A stretch of DNA of 64,000 nucleotides from Pomphorhynchus laevis (taxonomy: Eukaryota > Acanthocephala > Palaeacanthocephala > Echinorhynchida > Pomphorhynchidae), in NCBI GenBank assembly GCA_012934845.2, contig WNNJ02001307.1:62001-126000 (forward strand), read 5' to 3'. This document shows positions 32,140-42,351 of this stretch, in pieces (position 1 is the first letter of the stretch; the number at the start of each line of letters is the position of its first letter). The notes under the pieces were generated by a model. That model saw only the letters and a list, made by a program, of their open reading frames with translations, searched no databases and was not told the DNA's origin. Position numbers and translations under genes: made by a program.

Positions 32140-32245
32140 GGAGGAACTGCTATGCTATCAGGTTTCGGACCCTAACTCCTCCACCCAACATAGCAGCGGG
32201 GATAAATACGTGTTAAGAACGTATTTCTTCTGATTAAATTTGATT
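32140..32245 (+). repeat. Structured dispersed repeat S, copy 2
   Basis: Shares with 27415-27517 the flanks GGAGGAA and TCCTCCACCCAACA, and AGCAGCGGGG and TTTCTTCTGAT. GGAGGA (32140-32145) can pair with TCCTCC (32177-32182). CTGCTATG (32147-32154) can pair with CATAGCAG (32189-32196), which would make a pseudoknot in this copy only. AAATACGT...ACGTATTT (32204-32226) forms an 8-bp hairpin where copy 1 has a different but also pairing sequence. Confidence 0.55.
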
Positions 32246-32504
32246 ATATTGTATATTATTCTAATACAAAGTATATTATTTATTATCCAAAAAAATTTTC
32301 TGCGAATAATTTTGAATTTGTTTTTATATTATTGTGTTGATTTATATATTTTACTATTTTCTGTTTGATGGTAAAAATTTATAAATTTCAAATTTGAAAA
32401 TTAAAAATCTTATGAATCGATTGTTTTAAAAAAACTATTTATTTTAACGTGGCAAACGCGTGCCAGCGCACGCTTAACTGACCACAACAAAACAAAGGTT
32501 TAAA

Positions 32505-35500
32505 TCATGTTTCGAGAAGGTGTGAACGGAGGAGGTGTTTGAATGTGATAAAGGAGAGAGCGCGGCGGACTTCGAGCGGGAGTTGATTCCTGGCGAGTGG
32601 GGCGGCGACGAGGAAGGATTGGAGACCGTAGTTGTTGGAGTAATTGGGAACGTAGAGTAAAAGGATATGACGGGAACGCAGCGATAGCGAGGTGGACCGA
32701 GTGTCGTCTAAGAAAGAAAGGTTGATGAACTGTGAGGAGCCGACAGTGATATGACGAAAAGTTACAATAAGAAGGCGGAGTTTGATGCGGATGTGGATGG
32801 TGGGCCAGGAGAGTAAGGCGATATATGTGGATGTGTGGTCGAAGCGACGGATACGTAGGAGCACTCGAACGGCGTAATTGATGATGCGTTGTAGGGGTAG
32901 GATGATGGATTTTGGAGAATTTGCGAAAAGGCTAAGGCAGTAATCGATTTTAGGGTAAAGAAACGATAAAAGAAGAGACATACAAGGGAGTAGTGAAATG
33001 GGGCGATATCTAGAAGGAAGGGATGGGTTGAGCGATTGTTTCTTAAGGAGGGGACGAACGATTGCGGATTTCCAGTGTAAATGGAAGATACGACTGCGGA
33101 TGGACGGGTTAAACAAGGTTGTGAGAAAAGGGGATGTCGATGAGCATATGGATTTAAATATGTGGGTAGGCAGGGTATCGGAAGGTGAGGTTTTGCTCGG
33201 CAATGACATAAGGACAGATGAGACTTCGGAAGATGAGACAGTGAGAAGATGAAAGAGTTCCGGAAGGATTAGGCTAGGCGGGGCAGAGTGGAATAGGATG
33301 GAGACCGGGGTGTGAGAGAACAACGTGGATACTTTGGGTCTGGATAATGACGAATAATCATGGGGATTGATGTCGCACGGCGAAGAGGCGAGAGCAAGGA
33401 TTGATTTAAAAGTATGCAATAGAGTCTTGGAGTTTAATAAGTGGTGATTTTATGCTGCCAGAAGGAGTTGCATTTTGTACATAGTAGGTTGAGATGAGAC
33501 CGGCGATGAGCGATATAGGTATCACGGAAAGACGGAGTGATCGAGCGGAAATCACGTCTGAGAGAGCGGTGATGGACTCTAAAAGCATGACGGAGTCGAC
33601 GCTTTGAGAGTAGGCATTGGGTGTCGAACCATGGGGTACGGTGCAAGCGACGGTGTGGGTGAGGCTTGAAGGGCAAGAGAAGATTGAGTATGGACGTAAG
33701 TTCAGTCGAAAAGAAAGGCAAGATCGTGAGGAGATGAAGATGTTATTGTAGGAGAGGATAGAGACGATTTGAGTAAGGCAGCGCGGAGAAGGGGGAGGTC
33801 AAGATTTCTTTGAGTGCGACGTATGATTATAGGTATGTGAAGTGCGGTGTGGTTTAAAGTGAGATCAAGGGTGACGATGAAGTAATCGGATAGTCTAGGA
33901 TCGAAGATAGACAGTGAGGTGTAGGCAGCAAAACGATCGGGGACAGCGATTATGTCGAGTGCCTTGCCAAAGATATGTGTTGGAGCAGTGAAAACGAGTT
34001 TGAAGTTGTAGTTGGATAGACTGTTGATGAATCGGATGGAATCGATGAAAGAGGAGCGTGTGCAAGGCGGATGTTAAAGTCGCCAAGAACGAGTAAAGGG
34101 ATAGGGACAAATAACAGTGGGACATAAGGTCAGCGAGTTCGGTAAAAAAGAAGGTAGAAGCATATAAGCCAGGATGGTATGCAATGCGAGATCCAGAGTG
34201 ATCAATTTAGAAGAACTACAAGTAAGCAATTCAAAATAGCAAGAACTGAAAGGGAGAGTGATTTTGCGAAAAGACTAGGGGTGACGGGCGAATGCGACAA
34301 TGCCGCCATGATTAGAGAATTTAGAAGGGTATGAGCTGAGGGGCGGACGGTTTTGACTAGTGAGCAACCGGCAGAGAGCAGACGCCGAATGGAGAGGTCG
34401 TCCGAATCAAAGTGCTAGGATTCGGTGAGGCAGAAGAGATTGATGGTTTGCTTGGTGAATAGGTTGAGGATAATATCGTATTGATGGAGAATATATCTAG
34501 TGTTGAGGAGGCCGAGCGGAGAATACACATAGAGGAGATGGAGCGCCATCGAATTTTTGGTACGGACAACTTGAAAATGTCCGTCAATATTTCGGATTAA
34601 GTGATATTTCGCCGTTACCGTCGCGACGGCGATTTTGATGCGGACAGAAAAGATATGAGCTATTTCGTAGGGGTTGCGATCGCGAAAAAGTGGGTGGCTG
34701 AAGTGAACATGGGTTTCAATCGTTGGGATAGGACAGAGGACACTCGATTATGATGTTTGAAAACACTTTTTTGAGAGGGGCTGGGAAGGATTATATTGAG
34801 ATTTGTTTAGTCGAATGAATGCGACAGGAGAGATGTCGTTCAAAAAGGATGCTTTATCCGCAGGAACAAGATACGAGAGGATGGATCTGAATGCGTAAAC
34901 ATCGTGGTCGATAAGTTCTTGTGAAGATAAAGAGGTGGAAGGAGTGATATTAGTGACGATGACGCAACGATCGCGAGAAGGATATCGTTTCCGTAAAGGA
35001 GGACGAGTAACGTCAGTTTGTGAGATCACGATACGAGAGCTGGGAGTTGAGGATATCAAGGGAGTAGGTTTCACATCAGAAGACAAAGATGATTTGGATA
35101 ATAGCGAGTGTGGTGAGCGATATGAGGAAAGGTTATGAGTGGAAGAATTGTGGAGGTTTGTGGATGTTATTTTTATTGAGGGATGTAGGTTATTGAGAAA
35201 CGAGACAGAAGGGAAGATACGGGGATGTTGGGAAGTGAAGACATAGGATTAGAAGTGCATGTGGTGACAGGATCAGTGTGTTGACAAATGATATCATAAA
35301 CGACTGGGGTGGTTTGAGAGGGCATATGTTCTTTTGGGAGAGATCGCGTATGAGTTTGTTGGCACAAAAACCGCATAAGAAGTTTTCTTTTGACTTAGTG
35401 TTGTCGCATGCGATTGTAGTCCAGACGCTGCAGTCGTGTGTCGAGCACTGTACTTGTAGTTGAGCACAGTTGGTGTCGATCTTAGCTGTCTTCTTACATC

Positions 35501-35510
35501 TTCCCATCAA
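32505..35510 (-). pseudogene. LINE family C copy C1 (L2-like), RT palm deleted
   Basis: Minus-strand order: a Cys-rich PHD-like N-terminus (from 35510; CSTHDCSVWTTIACDN, FLCGFC), gag-like ORF1 (35086-34748; RDRCVIVTNITPSTSL), then endonuclease relics (about 34570-33850; LFCLTES, and FDPRLSDYF before the RT linker). RT starts at 33721-33434 and 33419-32505: SLPSKTSPSDTLPTHIF, SAIVRPLLKKQSLNPSLPSR, RPISLLP. From RPISLLP it jumps to CMSLLLSFLYPKIDYCLSLF, which in copy C3 lies after the palm. DLSSAFD, VPQGS and YADD are therefore all missing. The C-terminus is readable to the stop near 32505. Confidence 0.8.
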
Positions 35511-35541
35511 CGTCCTTCTGTGTTAAAACCGTTAAATTTGC

Positions 35542-35647
35542 TGGATTGATCTGGAACTGGATTGATCTGGAACTGGATTGATCTGGAACCGGATTGATCT
35601 GGAACCGGATTGATCTGAAACTGGATTGATCTGGAACTGGATTGATT
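35542..35647. repeat. 16-bp tandem repeat, about 6.6 units
   Basis: Units of GGATTGATCTGGAACT start at 35542, 35558, 35574, 35590, 35606 and 35622, plus a partial unit. It lies just upstream of the C1 coding region on the element's strand, so it may be the tandemly repeated 5' UTR of this LINE family. Confidence 0.9.
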
Positions 35648-36178
35648 GTATGTTATTTATTGTATGTATATTATATCTCAAATGTATGTTATTTTATCTT
35701 TTAAACATTTTTGGAATTCTGTTTGCAATAATTGTTTTTCACACATTCGCAATACTCTTTGAAAATATAGTATTGTTGAAAGTCGACATCTATATTTTTT
35801 TATATGTAATGGCATTGCAATAACTGTTCTTGTTGACCAGCTCAGCAACTGTGCACGTGCTATATTCTAGAATTCTGTTTTTGTTGAGTGGTATGCAATA
35901 ATAGATTTAAATAAATTAAATTTATATTAAATTTGCATATAATGAGAATTGACTAAATGCGTGTATTATCGGCTTTAAATTTAATAAGTTCAAAGACGAG
36001 TTGCGCTATGATCGGTGACAGAATCAACGAAATGTGGAACAGCTTGCATGCATATGTCGTCTGCGCAACAACTGTAAAATATTTTGATTTTTGTTTGATA
36101 ATATTATTTGGCAGTAAAACCACAAAATGTATTTTTACTAACACAAATCTTGAATAATAACAAATACTTTATATTATA
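35648..36178. other. AT-rich interval at the 3' side of the LRR locus
   Basis: No recognisable gene. The minus strand here would be beyond the polyadenylation signal of the LRR gene. Confidence 0.4.
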
Positions 36179-36184
36179 TTTATT
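36179..36184 (-). promoter_or_regulatory. Candidate polyadenylation signal AATAAA of the LRR gene
   Basis: AATAAA on the minus strand, about 90 bp past the stop codon of the terminal LRR exon (36273-36271). Confidence 0.5.
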
Positions 36185-36270
36185 AGTCGCAAATCTTTCA
36201 AAACATGAGCGGTGATTATTAGATGAAATCAAATATCAAGAAAATATATGTGCTTCCTGTTCAACTGACT

Positions 36271-36334
36271 TTAATATCTGATAGCACATAATTCTGGATC
36301 AACACCATCACATTTATTGCCATTAATCCGGATG
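36271..36334 (-). CDS. LRR gene exon v, terminal exon with stop
   Basis: After TTCTGTTTAG the exon reads IRINGNKCDGVDPELCAIRY and stops (TAA). One leading base completes the upstream phase-2 codon. The two Cys and NGN resemble the capping end of an LRR domain. The AATAAA at 36184 lies just beyond. No transmembrane stretch precedes the stop. Confidence 0.6.
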
Positions 36335-36703
36335 CTAAACAGAAAATAATATTCAAAACAACTGAAGGGGAAAAGGTAAACGATTATGTTGTAATTACAA
36401 AGTTAGCCACAGAGAAAGATAAAACAATTAATATTCCTAATTTTAAGTTACTAAAGTCTTGTTTAATTATAGTATTTAATTTAAAAAATAATAATTTTGG
36501 TAAAAAATTAAATTTTATATAAAAAATGTATAATTTTAAAAACTAATAAATTTTTAAATTAAAGGTAGAACCTTCTCCTTCCAACGCTGATTTGATTAGA
36601 AATCAGAAATGATTTCAATTAAATTTGCAAAATGTAAGACGAAAGTCTTTCATTAAACTAATTGCCAATTAAGCAGATGAGTCGAATGATCGTCAACCAA
36701 CAT
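36335..36703. other. Intron sequence of the LRR locus
   Basis: AT-rich. A partly open stretch around 36385-36435 (minus) reads NLKLGILIVLSFSVANF but does not fit the phase-2 pattern, so it is not called as an exon. Confidence 0.35.
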
Positions 36704-36795
36704 TTAAAGAACCGAAACGTGAAACGTGAGTATCGGATCAGTAGCTGATGAGGTCCACCAATACTGAAATGTAGAGTACTGCTGTTGGATTTTAC
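36704..36795 (+). repeat. Relative of the SINE tail at 30080-30170, with hammerhead boxes
   Basis: CCGAAACGTGAAACGT (from about 36712), then CAGTAGCTGATGAGGTCCACC, and later GTACTGCTGTTGG. It aligns end to end with the minus strand of 30155-30080. Complementary 5-mers flanking the boxes changed together between copies (GGGTC/GACCC there, GAACC/GGTCC here, four of five pairs kept). Confidence 0.6.
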
Positions 36796-37160
36796 ATAGG
36801 ATGAAAGTAGCGTGCAGGAAAAAAATTATCATCAAAATTTCAAAGGTATTGATTGCACAGGCAAATGGACTTAAAACTAGAAAACAAACTATAGAATAAA
36901 TTTGAATAATAAAATTAGGAAACAACTTATATATAAATGTATTTAGTATAATTCTCTATAATTCATGTAGCATACATATAAAAATTTACAATAAATATGT
37001 TTTAAACAAATATGTATTTAAATATATGAATTCAATATATAACAATTTTTTTATATCTTACAAATTATTATAAATGTATCTTATATAATATTTTGAATCT
37101 TTTTAAATTTATCTCAATAAAAATAAATGTTGATAATAATTTAAAATAATCATTTTACAG
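36796..37160. other. AT-rich intron sequence
   Basis: No exon or repeat recognised. Confidence 0.35.
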
Positions 37161-37182
37161 TTCTCCTCTGCCTCCAGTATAG

Positions 37183-37330
37183 GGAGGGATCCGGCATGAC
37201 GGATCCCTCCAGTAGTGGGAGGGATCCGTCATGGATCCCTCCCACTTTCCCTCCCACGGCAGTCGAAACGTCATTTCGGAGTGATGACGAAACGGCAGTC
37301 GTCATTCTTTCGTGTCGGGCTTATATGTAT
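37183..37330. repeat. GC-rich hairpin cluster in an AT-rich intron
   Basis: Two adjacent strong hairpins: 11 bp at 37183-37210 (GGAGGGATCCG, loop GCATGA) and 12 bp at 37216-37244 (TGGGAGGGATCC, loop GTCAT). Then CGAAACGTCATTTCGGAGTG and TGATGACGAAACGGCAGTCG follow in a GC-rich block to about 37320. Probably an inserted small element; family not recognised. Confidence 0.65.
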
Positions 37331-37783
37331 TACAAGAAATTCATGCGGAATGGTGTCATTTGAGTAAAATCATTTTACAGATTTTAAGTTTGCTTGCTAT
37401 ATGTGTATATAAATACACATGAATTTTAGTAAATACTAAAATTCAAAAGGTGAACACATTTATCGAGGTATCTTTATTAAAGATAAATATATATATAAAT
37501 TAAAATAGCCCAACTAAAAAGTTATTAACTTATCATACAGATTACATATGAATTTACAAAAAAAATATTTTAAAAGAATATAATTAACTGTTGGTAATAT
37601 GTTTGAATATAAAATTAACACATTAAAATTGCAGTTATCAGCTTATATCATATGCCATACATACATCGTTAATTAATTAACGATGTATTATTAATAAAAA
37701 ATTAACATCTAATTAATTTTTAGTCTGAAAATAAATTTATATATTTTAGATATATTAATTATTGAAGAAAATAATTAGATTAC

Positions 37784-37849
37784 CTTGTGACTGGAAAAGA
37801 ATAATTCATTGATGCACATTTTTCAAAGCGATTATTTCGGACCACTAAC
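37784..37849 (-). CDS. LRR gene exon u
   Basis: 66 bp after TTTTTTCAG and before GTAATC. Encodes LVVRNNRFEKCASMNYSFPV. The NNRFE core fits an LRR loop. It is the only internal exon whose split codon starts AG rather than NT, so its donor is the least secure. Confidence 0.55.
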
Positions 37850-38452
37850 CTGAAAAAATGAAATTAATAATAATTTTATAAATAACTTTATAAAATCCTT
37901 TCTAAATAATTTTAGAAATACTTGCAATATAATATTTATATATTATATATCTATAATATTATATTTACTTTATATTTAAAGTAAATATAAAGATATTAAA
38001 TATATACCAGCTTATAAGTACGTAGAAACAACTTGTATAGATAATAAAGTTGTATACAATAAAGTGGACAAAGCGACTTTATTTGGCAACTTCTTATATA
38101 ATTGAGCAAATGAAGTTAAACGCTTATAAACATTTTTATTGCAATTTTCCATTGCATCTTTAAATTGCATAAAATTGTACATTAACCTCAACTATCTTTT
38201 GGTAATTTATCAATAATTGAAAGTTCAATTTTTAATGGATATCAGTGTTTATCAACTTTAAATCATATGAACATATGATGCTTTATTCCTAAAATAATAT
38301 TTAAATAAATATTGGAAATAGCATTTCATACGGCATTAAATAAGTCAATTACATGCTATAAATTAAAGTTTTGTATATTAAGTTTATTAATGTTTAGTCG
38401 ATATTGAATATTTATTATTTTGTAAAATTAAGTGCTACTTATTTACACTCAC

Positions 38453-38515
38453 ATTTCACAATTGCTAGTAACGTAGCATGCAGCATAAAGACTTTTATTA
38501 TTTCCGGACACATTT
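38453..38515 (-). CDS. LRR gene exon t
   Basis: 63 bp after TGTATTTTAG and before GTGAGT, phase 2-2. Encodes NVSGNNKSLYAACYVTSNCE. NxSGN is shared with exon i; the second half is diverged. Confidence 0.6.
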
Positions 38516-38563
38516 CTAAAATACATTTTATATAATTTTACAAACTCAGGTTTTTGAACAAAC

Positions 38564-38635
38564 ATAGCGATATTTGAGCTTAATGAATCCGAAAATCCCA
38601 TATTGAGATAGTAAATCCGATTATTGCTAAGATCT
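38564..38635 (-). CDS. LRR gene exon s
   Basis: 72 bp after TTTAATTTTAG, phase 2-2. Encodes DLSNNRIYYLNMGFSDSLSS, a canonical DLSNNxI LRR start. The donor is GTTTGT, weaker than the others. Confidence 0.7.
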
Positions 38636-38749
38636 CTAAAATTAAACTTAAATTACATTATTAAACAAAATAATGTTAAATGGATAAAACGAAATAATTC
38701 ATTTAATGTTTTAGCTTTTACTGTATAAAAATGTAGAGATTACCAGTTA

Positions 38750-39480
38750 CAGAAAGGAGCCATGTAATTAAAAACCTATTTAATTTTTTAATCGTTTTCC
38801 AATTTAATGGCGAAATTTGCTTCGATGATATCTTCTAAAGCAGGAGTGGGGGAACCTTTTGGCTTATTAAGGCCATTTTACAATTCATCTTTCCTCACAG
38901 ACGCCGCATTAAATAAATAAGTTTTCTGTTTGTAATTTTGCCAATATTTTCTATTTATTCAAATTAATGACTTCTTTGATTTTGTTTTTTTGAGAGCTTT
39001 TTGATGTCAGTTTCTATCATAGTTGTTCTTAGTTTCAATTGGCCTTCTAAACGCTCAACTGTCAACTTTGTTCTCAGTGAATTCTTGATTTGCGGATTCT
39101 TGATTGTGAATTCTTAATTCACGAATTCTTGAATTATTGATTATTAGTTTAATAATCAACTTTGTTTGCTTTAATGTTTTAGCTTTTTCAGTATAACATA
39201 ATAATATAAAAATTATTATTCACAGAATAAATCAAGTAATTAAAAATCTATTTCATTTTTCATCGTTTCCCAATTTAATGGCGAAATTCGCTACGATGAT
39301 ATCTTCAAAAGCAGGAGTGGTGGAACCTTTTTGCATATTAAGACCATTTTACAATTCATCGTTCCTCATAAAAATATAAAAATTACCATTTACCATGTAA
39401 TTAAGAACATATTTCATTTTTTATTCCTCGTTTTTTAATTTAATGGGGGAATTCGATTTGATGATATATTCTAAAGGCTT
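38750..39480. repeat. Three diverged tandem copies of an unclassified repeat
   Basis: ATGTAATTAAAAACCTATTT...AATTTAATGGCGAAATTTGC...AGCAGGAGTGGGGGAACC at about 38760-38900 recurs at about 39230-39370 and, truncated and more diverged, at about 39395-39480. The copies share TTTACAATTCATC at their ends. No ORF; inside an LRR intron. Confidence 0.75.
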
Positions 39481-39894
39481 TCCTACTTGTTCCCATATAT
39501 ACACGACACAATACACAGACTCTAGTAAACTGACGTGAATTGATTTATGTCTGAATTGTTTTAATTTTAAATAATAACATTTATATTACATAAAATTAAA
39601 ATCTAAAATATTGTTATCGCTTTTTATTTATAAATATAGATTTAATTCCAAATATAGTCGAGAAATCAATACGAATCAACAGAATCAAAAGTAATTAGCA
39701 TAATCAACAGGAATCAACATAATCAAAATATTGATTAGGTTGCCAATTAACCACAACTAACAAACCTGGAAATATAATTTCCATTTTGGAATATTCAGAT
39801 TGGAAAATATCCGTATTTAATTTTTTGTTTAGATGTAATCTAAAGTAAATTTGCCTTTGTAGGTTGGAGTTTATATAATCAACTCATAATAAAT

Positions 39895-40300
39895 ATTAAT
39901 ACTGAAAATTAATTAATTATTAATTAATTATTATTAATATTAATATTTATTAATATTTATTAATTATTAATAAATATTTAATCTCTGCATATGGAATGCA
40001 CAGATTAAATGAACATTTTTCGTTTAATAGGTTTACGAAATGTTGGAAATGATTAAGATTACATTCAATTAAGAATTCAGTTTTTTTAATAAATAATATA
40101 AATTATTTCGCCTCTAAAAACACAATATCTAGAAAATATAAAGTAAATAATTAGATAATTTATTATCTAATAAATTAATCTATTATTAATTTATTAATAA
40201 TATTAATAAATTAATTTATAATTAATTAATTAATTAATTAATAAATTAATTTATAATTTGTTATTAATTTATTATTAATCTATTATCCACAAGTTATCAT
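39895..40300. repeat. Low-complexity TAAT/TTAA-rich tract
   Basis: Dense TTAATTAATTAT and TAATTAATTAATTAATTAAT runs, for example 40217-40245. No exon. Confidence 0.7.
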
Positions 40301-40315
40301 TCAAACGGAACTTAC

Positions 40316-40387
40316 ATTTTGCGAAGAAGTATACATTTCGCTACAAAGTTTAGATTAACCGTAGATATGAAATTGTTTGAAAGATCT
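40316..40387 (-). CDS. LRR gene exon r
   Basis: 72 bp after TGTTTTAG and before GTAAGT, phase 2-2. Encodes DLSNNFISTVNLNFVAKCIL, a textbook LRR unit. One of the clearest exons of the locus. Confidence 0.8.
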
Positions 40388-40961
40388 CTAAAACACCAGA
40401 TATTTTTAAACAATAAGTATATGTCAATAAATACAAGCTATTTGCTATCGTTCCCGATTCTACTTTATTTAAATATAAGGTAATTAAATCAATAAATGCT
40501 TAGTAAACAATTCGAAGGCTAATGAATACAAAAAAAATAGGATTGAAAGGAAATAGTGATACGAAAGAATATATCATTCGAGTAGTTCAATTCGCTATTG
40601 TGCAATCTAATGTGAATTTTTCAACATATGATATTTATTTGAATCTTTAGTATTTCATTTTAGTTGCAGCAGGCTAACAATTCTAAATTCCGGCAGCGAG
40701 GTATACTTCAAGTATATATTTAATTAAAAAAATATTTTTGAATGTTTGAAATGTAAGTAAATAGAATGCGTATTCTATTTCTTTAGATTTGATATCAGCT
40801 AATATAAAATCGTACTATTTTGCTCTAAATTCACTCACAATAGCTGTAAATTGTAATTATAAAATTCTCCAAACTGGTTGTCAACTTGTCTTATTTCATT
40901 AGAAGACAGAATTCTAAATAAACAATTTGATTATAGCATACAAATGGTTTTTAGAACCTAC

Positions 40962-41033
40962 AGATTTGTTAGCTGCGAACAGTGTTTGAACAGCGTGCGC
41001 GGTAAATTTGTAATTCCTCCTGAGCTGATGTTA
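40962..41033 (-). CDS. LRR gene exon q
   Basis: 72 bp after CTTATTAG and before GTAGGT, phase 2-2. Encodes NISSGGITNLPRTLFKHCSQ followed by LTN. The GITNLPxxLFxxCxQL spacing is a good LRR match. A shorter 63-bp version using the next AG is possible. Confidence 0.75.
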
Positions 41034-41864
41034 CTAATAAGATCAAAAATAGTTTTGTTTAACATCATTTGCTTTGTTTTCTTACAGAGTTTTTAAAAGT
41101 ACGTTACCACAGCAAAACTTTTCCGGTTGGAAGTTGACGGCTGTTTTATGAAGAATTCTAATATATAAATACAATAGAACTTGAATTTATGACTTTGCGA
41201 GATATATGACAATATAATATAATAAATATATCATTAAATTATTATCTTATATCATATTAGTCATGTATATCATATATGACTTTTCCATTTTTTATATCTT
41301 TGTACAACACAAGTGATGGGGCATTGATGTTTATTTATAGAATTTAGCTTTTAAGAATGCGTTGAAACTGGATTCAATAATCATTAATTCATTATATAGA
41401 AGTACATAAAGTTACGGTATGGAGTTAAATTGTATTTTTTAGATTGCAATTCAACTTGAGATCGTATTTTAAATAATGTTTAGAGTAAATATCTATTCAG
41501 TGTTAAATTGAGTAAAAAATATATTATTTTACTGCAATTCGAAGTTCAAACATGAAATTTATGTTCAAAAACATTATTTTTATAATTTATAAAACATGGC
41601 ACAAGATGACGCGACATCTAAATGATATTAATTGTTGCATAGTACCACATGTAAATAACAAACAATTATAACTGCTGATCTTTATACAATCTTCACGACA
41701 AATGCCTTAGACACAATAAATTTAACCGAAACGAACTGACACGCCTTTTACAAGAAAACAATAACGTGTTTTAATCATCATTCAATCAGACATTATACAA
41801 TAAATTAATAAAGAACTAAGAGACTATTTTTCTATTATATAGATAAAACGTTGCAAATACTCAC

Positions 41865-41915
41865 ATTTTATGCAAGTGGCCCTTATTAGAGAGGTCAATC
41901 GAGTCGTTAATCAAA
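41865..41915 (-). CDS. LRR gene exon p
   Basis: 51 bp after AATGCAG and before GTGAGT, phase 2-2. Encodes LINDSIDLSNKGHLHK. Shorter than a full repeat, but splice sites and phase agree with the array. Confidence 0.5.
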
Positions 41916-42061
41916 CTGCATTCAACGATTTTACTATGGAAGAACAGTCAAAGCATAAAATACCATCACACAATCAGAAAATATTATCACAAATTATGCA
42001 AAGCATGTATTAGCAATTTATTTAAACATTACAAAAAATTAGGGATAAACGGTGTACTTAC

Positions 42062-42127
42062 ATTCTTTGAAGATACGGTACAAAGCCAAATATATCACTG
42101 TGCACACTTGTGATATTTTGTAAATGT
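42062..42127 (-). CDS. LRR gene exon o
   Basis: 66 bp after TTTAAAATAG and before GTAAGT, phase 2-2. Encodes HLQNITSVHSDIFGFVPYLQ. It starts with the same HLQN as exon h, which suggests the two derive from one ancestral exon. Confidence 0.75.
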
Positions 42128-42279
42128 CTATTTTAAAGTAAAGAACAATTACAGTTATCGTAACATTTTATTAAAAATTAAAATTTTTAAAGTTACAAAT
42201 TAAACTTACTAAAATATTAAAAGAAACAATGTTTAAATTTTCGACTTCTTAATTAAAAGTATATAAACAATCAACTTAC

Positions 42280-42351
42280 AATATTTGAAGTTTGTTTAGG
42301 AAACGGAAGTGTGAAATTTTGTCGTATGTAATATTTCCATTTTTAATTGAT
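42280..42351 (-). CDS. LRR gene exon n
   Basis: 72 bp after TTAAATTAG and before GTAAGT, phase 2-2. Encodes SIKNGNITYDKISHFRFLNK, ending LQI. LRR-like in the second half (ISHFRFLNKLQI). Confidence 0.65.

Noticed and set aside
35626-35823. Plus-strand 65-aa hydrophobic ORF
   Set aside because: Starts in the 16-bp tandem repeat and runs through AT-rich DNA; hydrophobicity follows from T-rich codons.
38058-38122. Possible LRR exon on the minus strand (LPNKVALSTLL)
   Set aside because: It reads like an LRR end, but all available acceptors give phase 0, unlike every other exon of the array.
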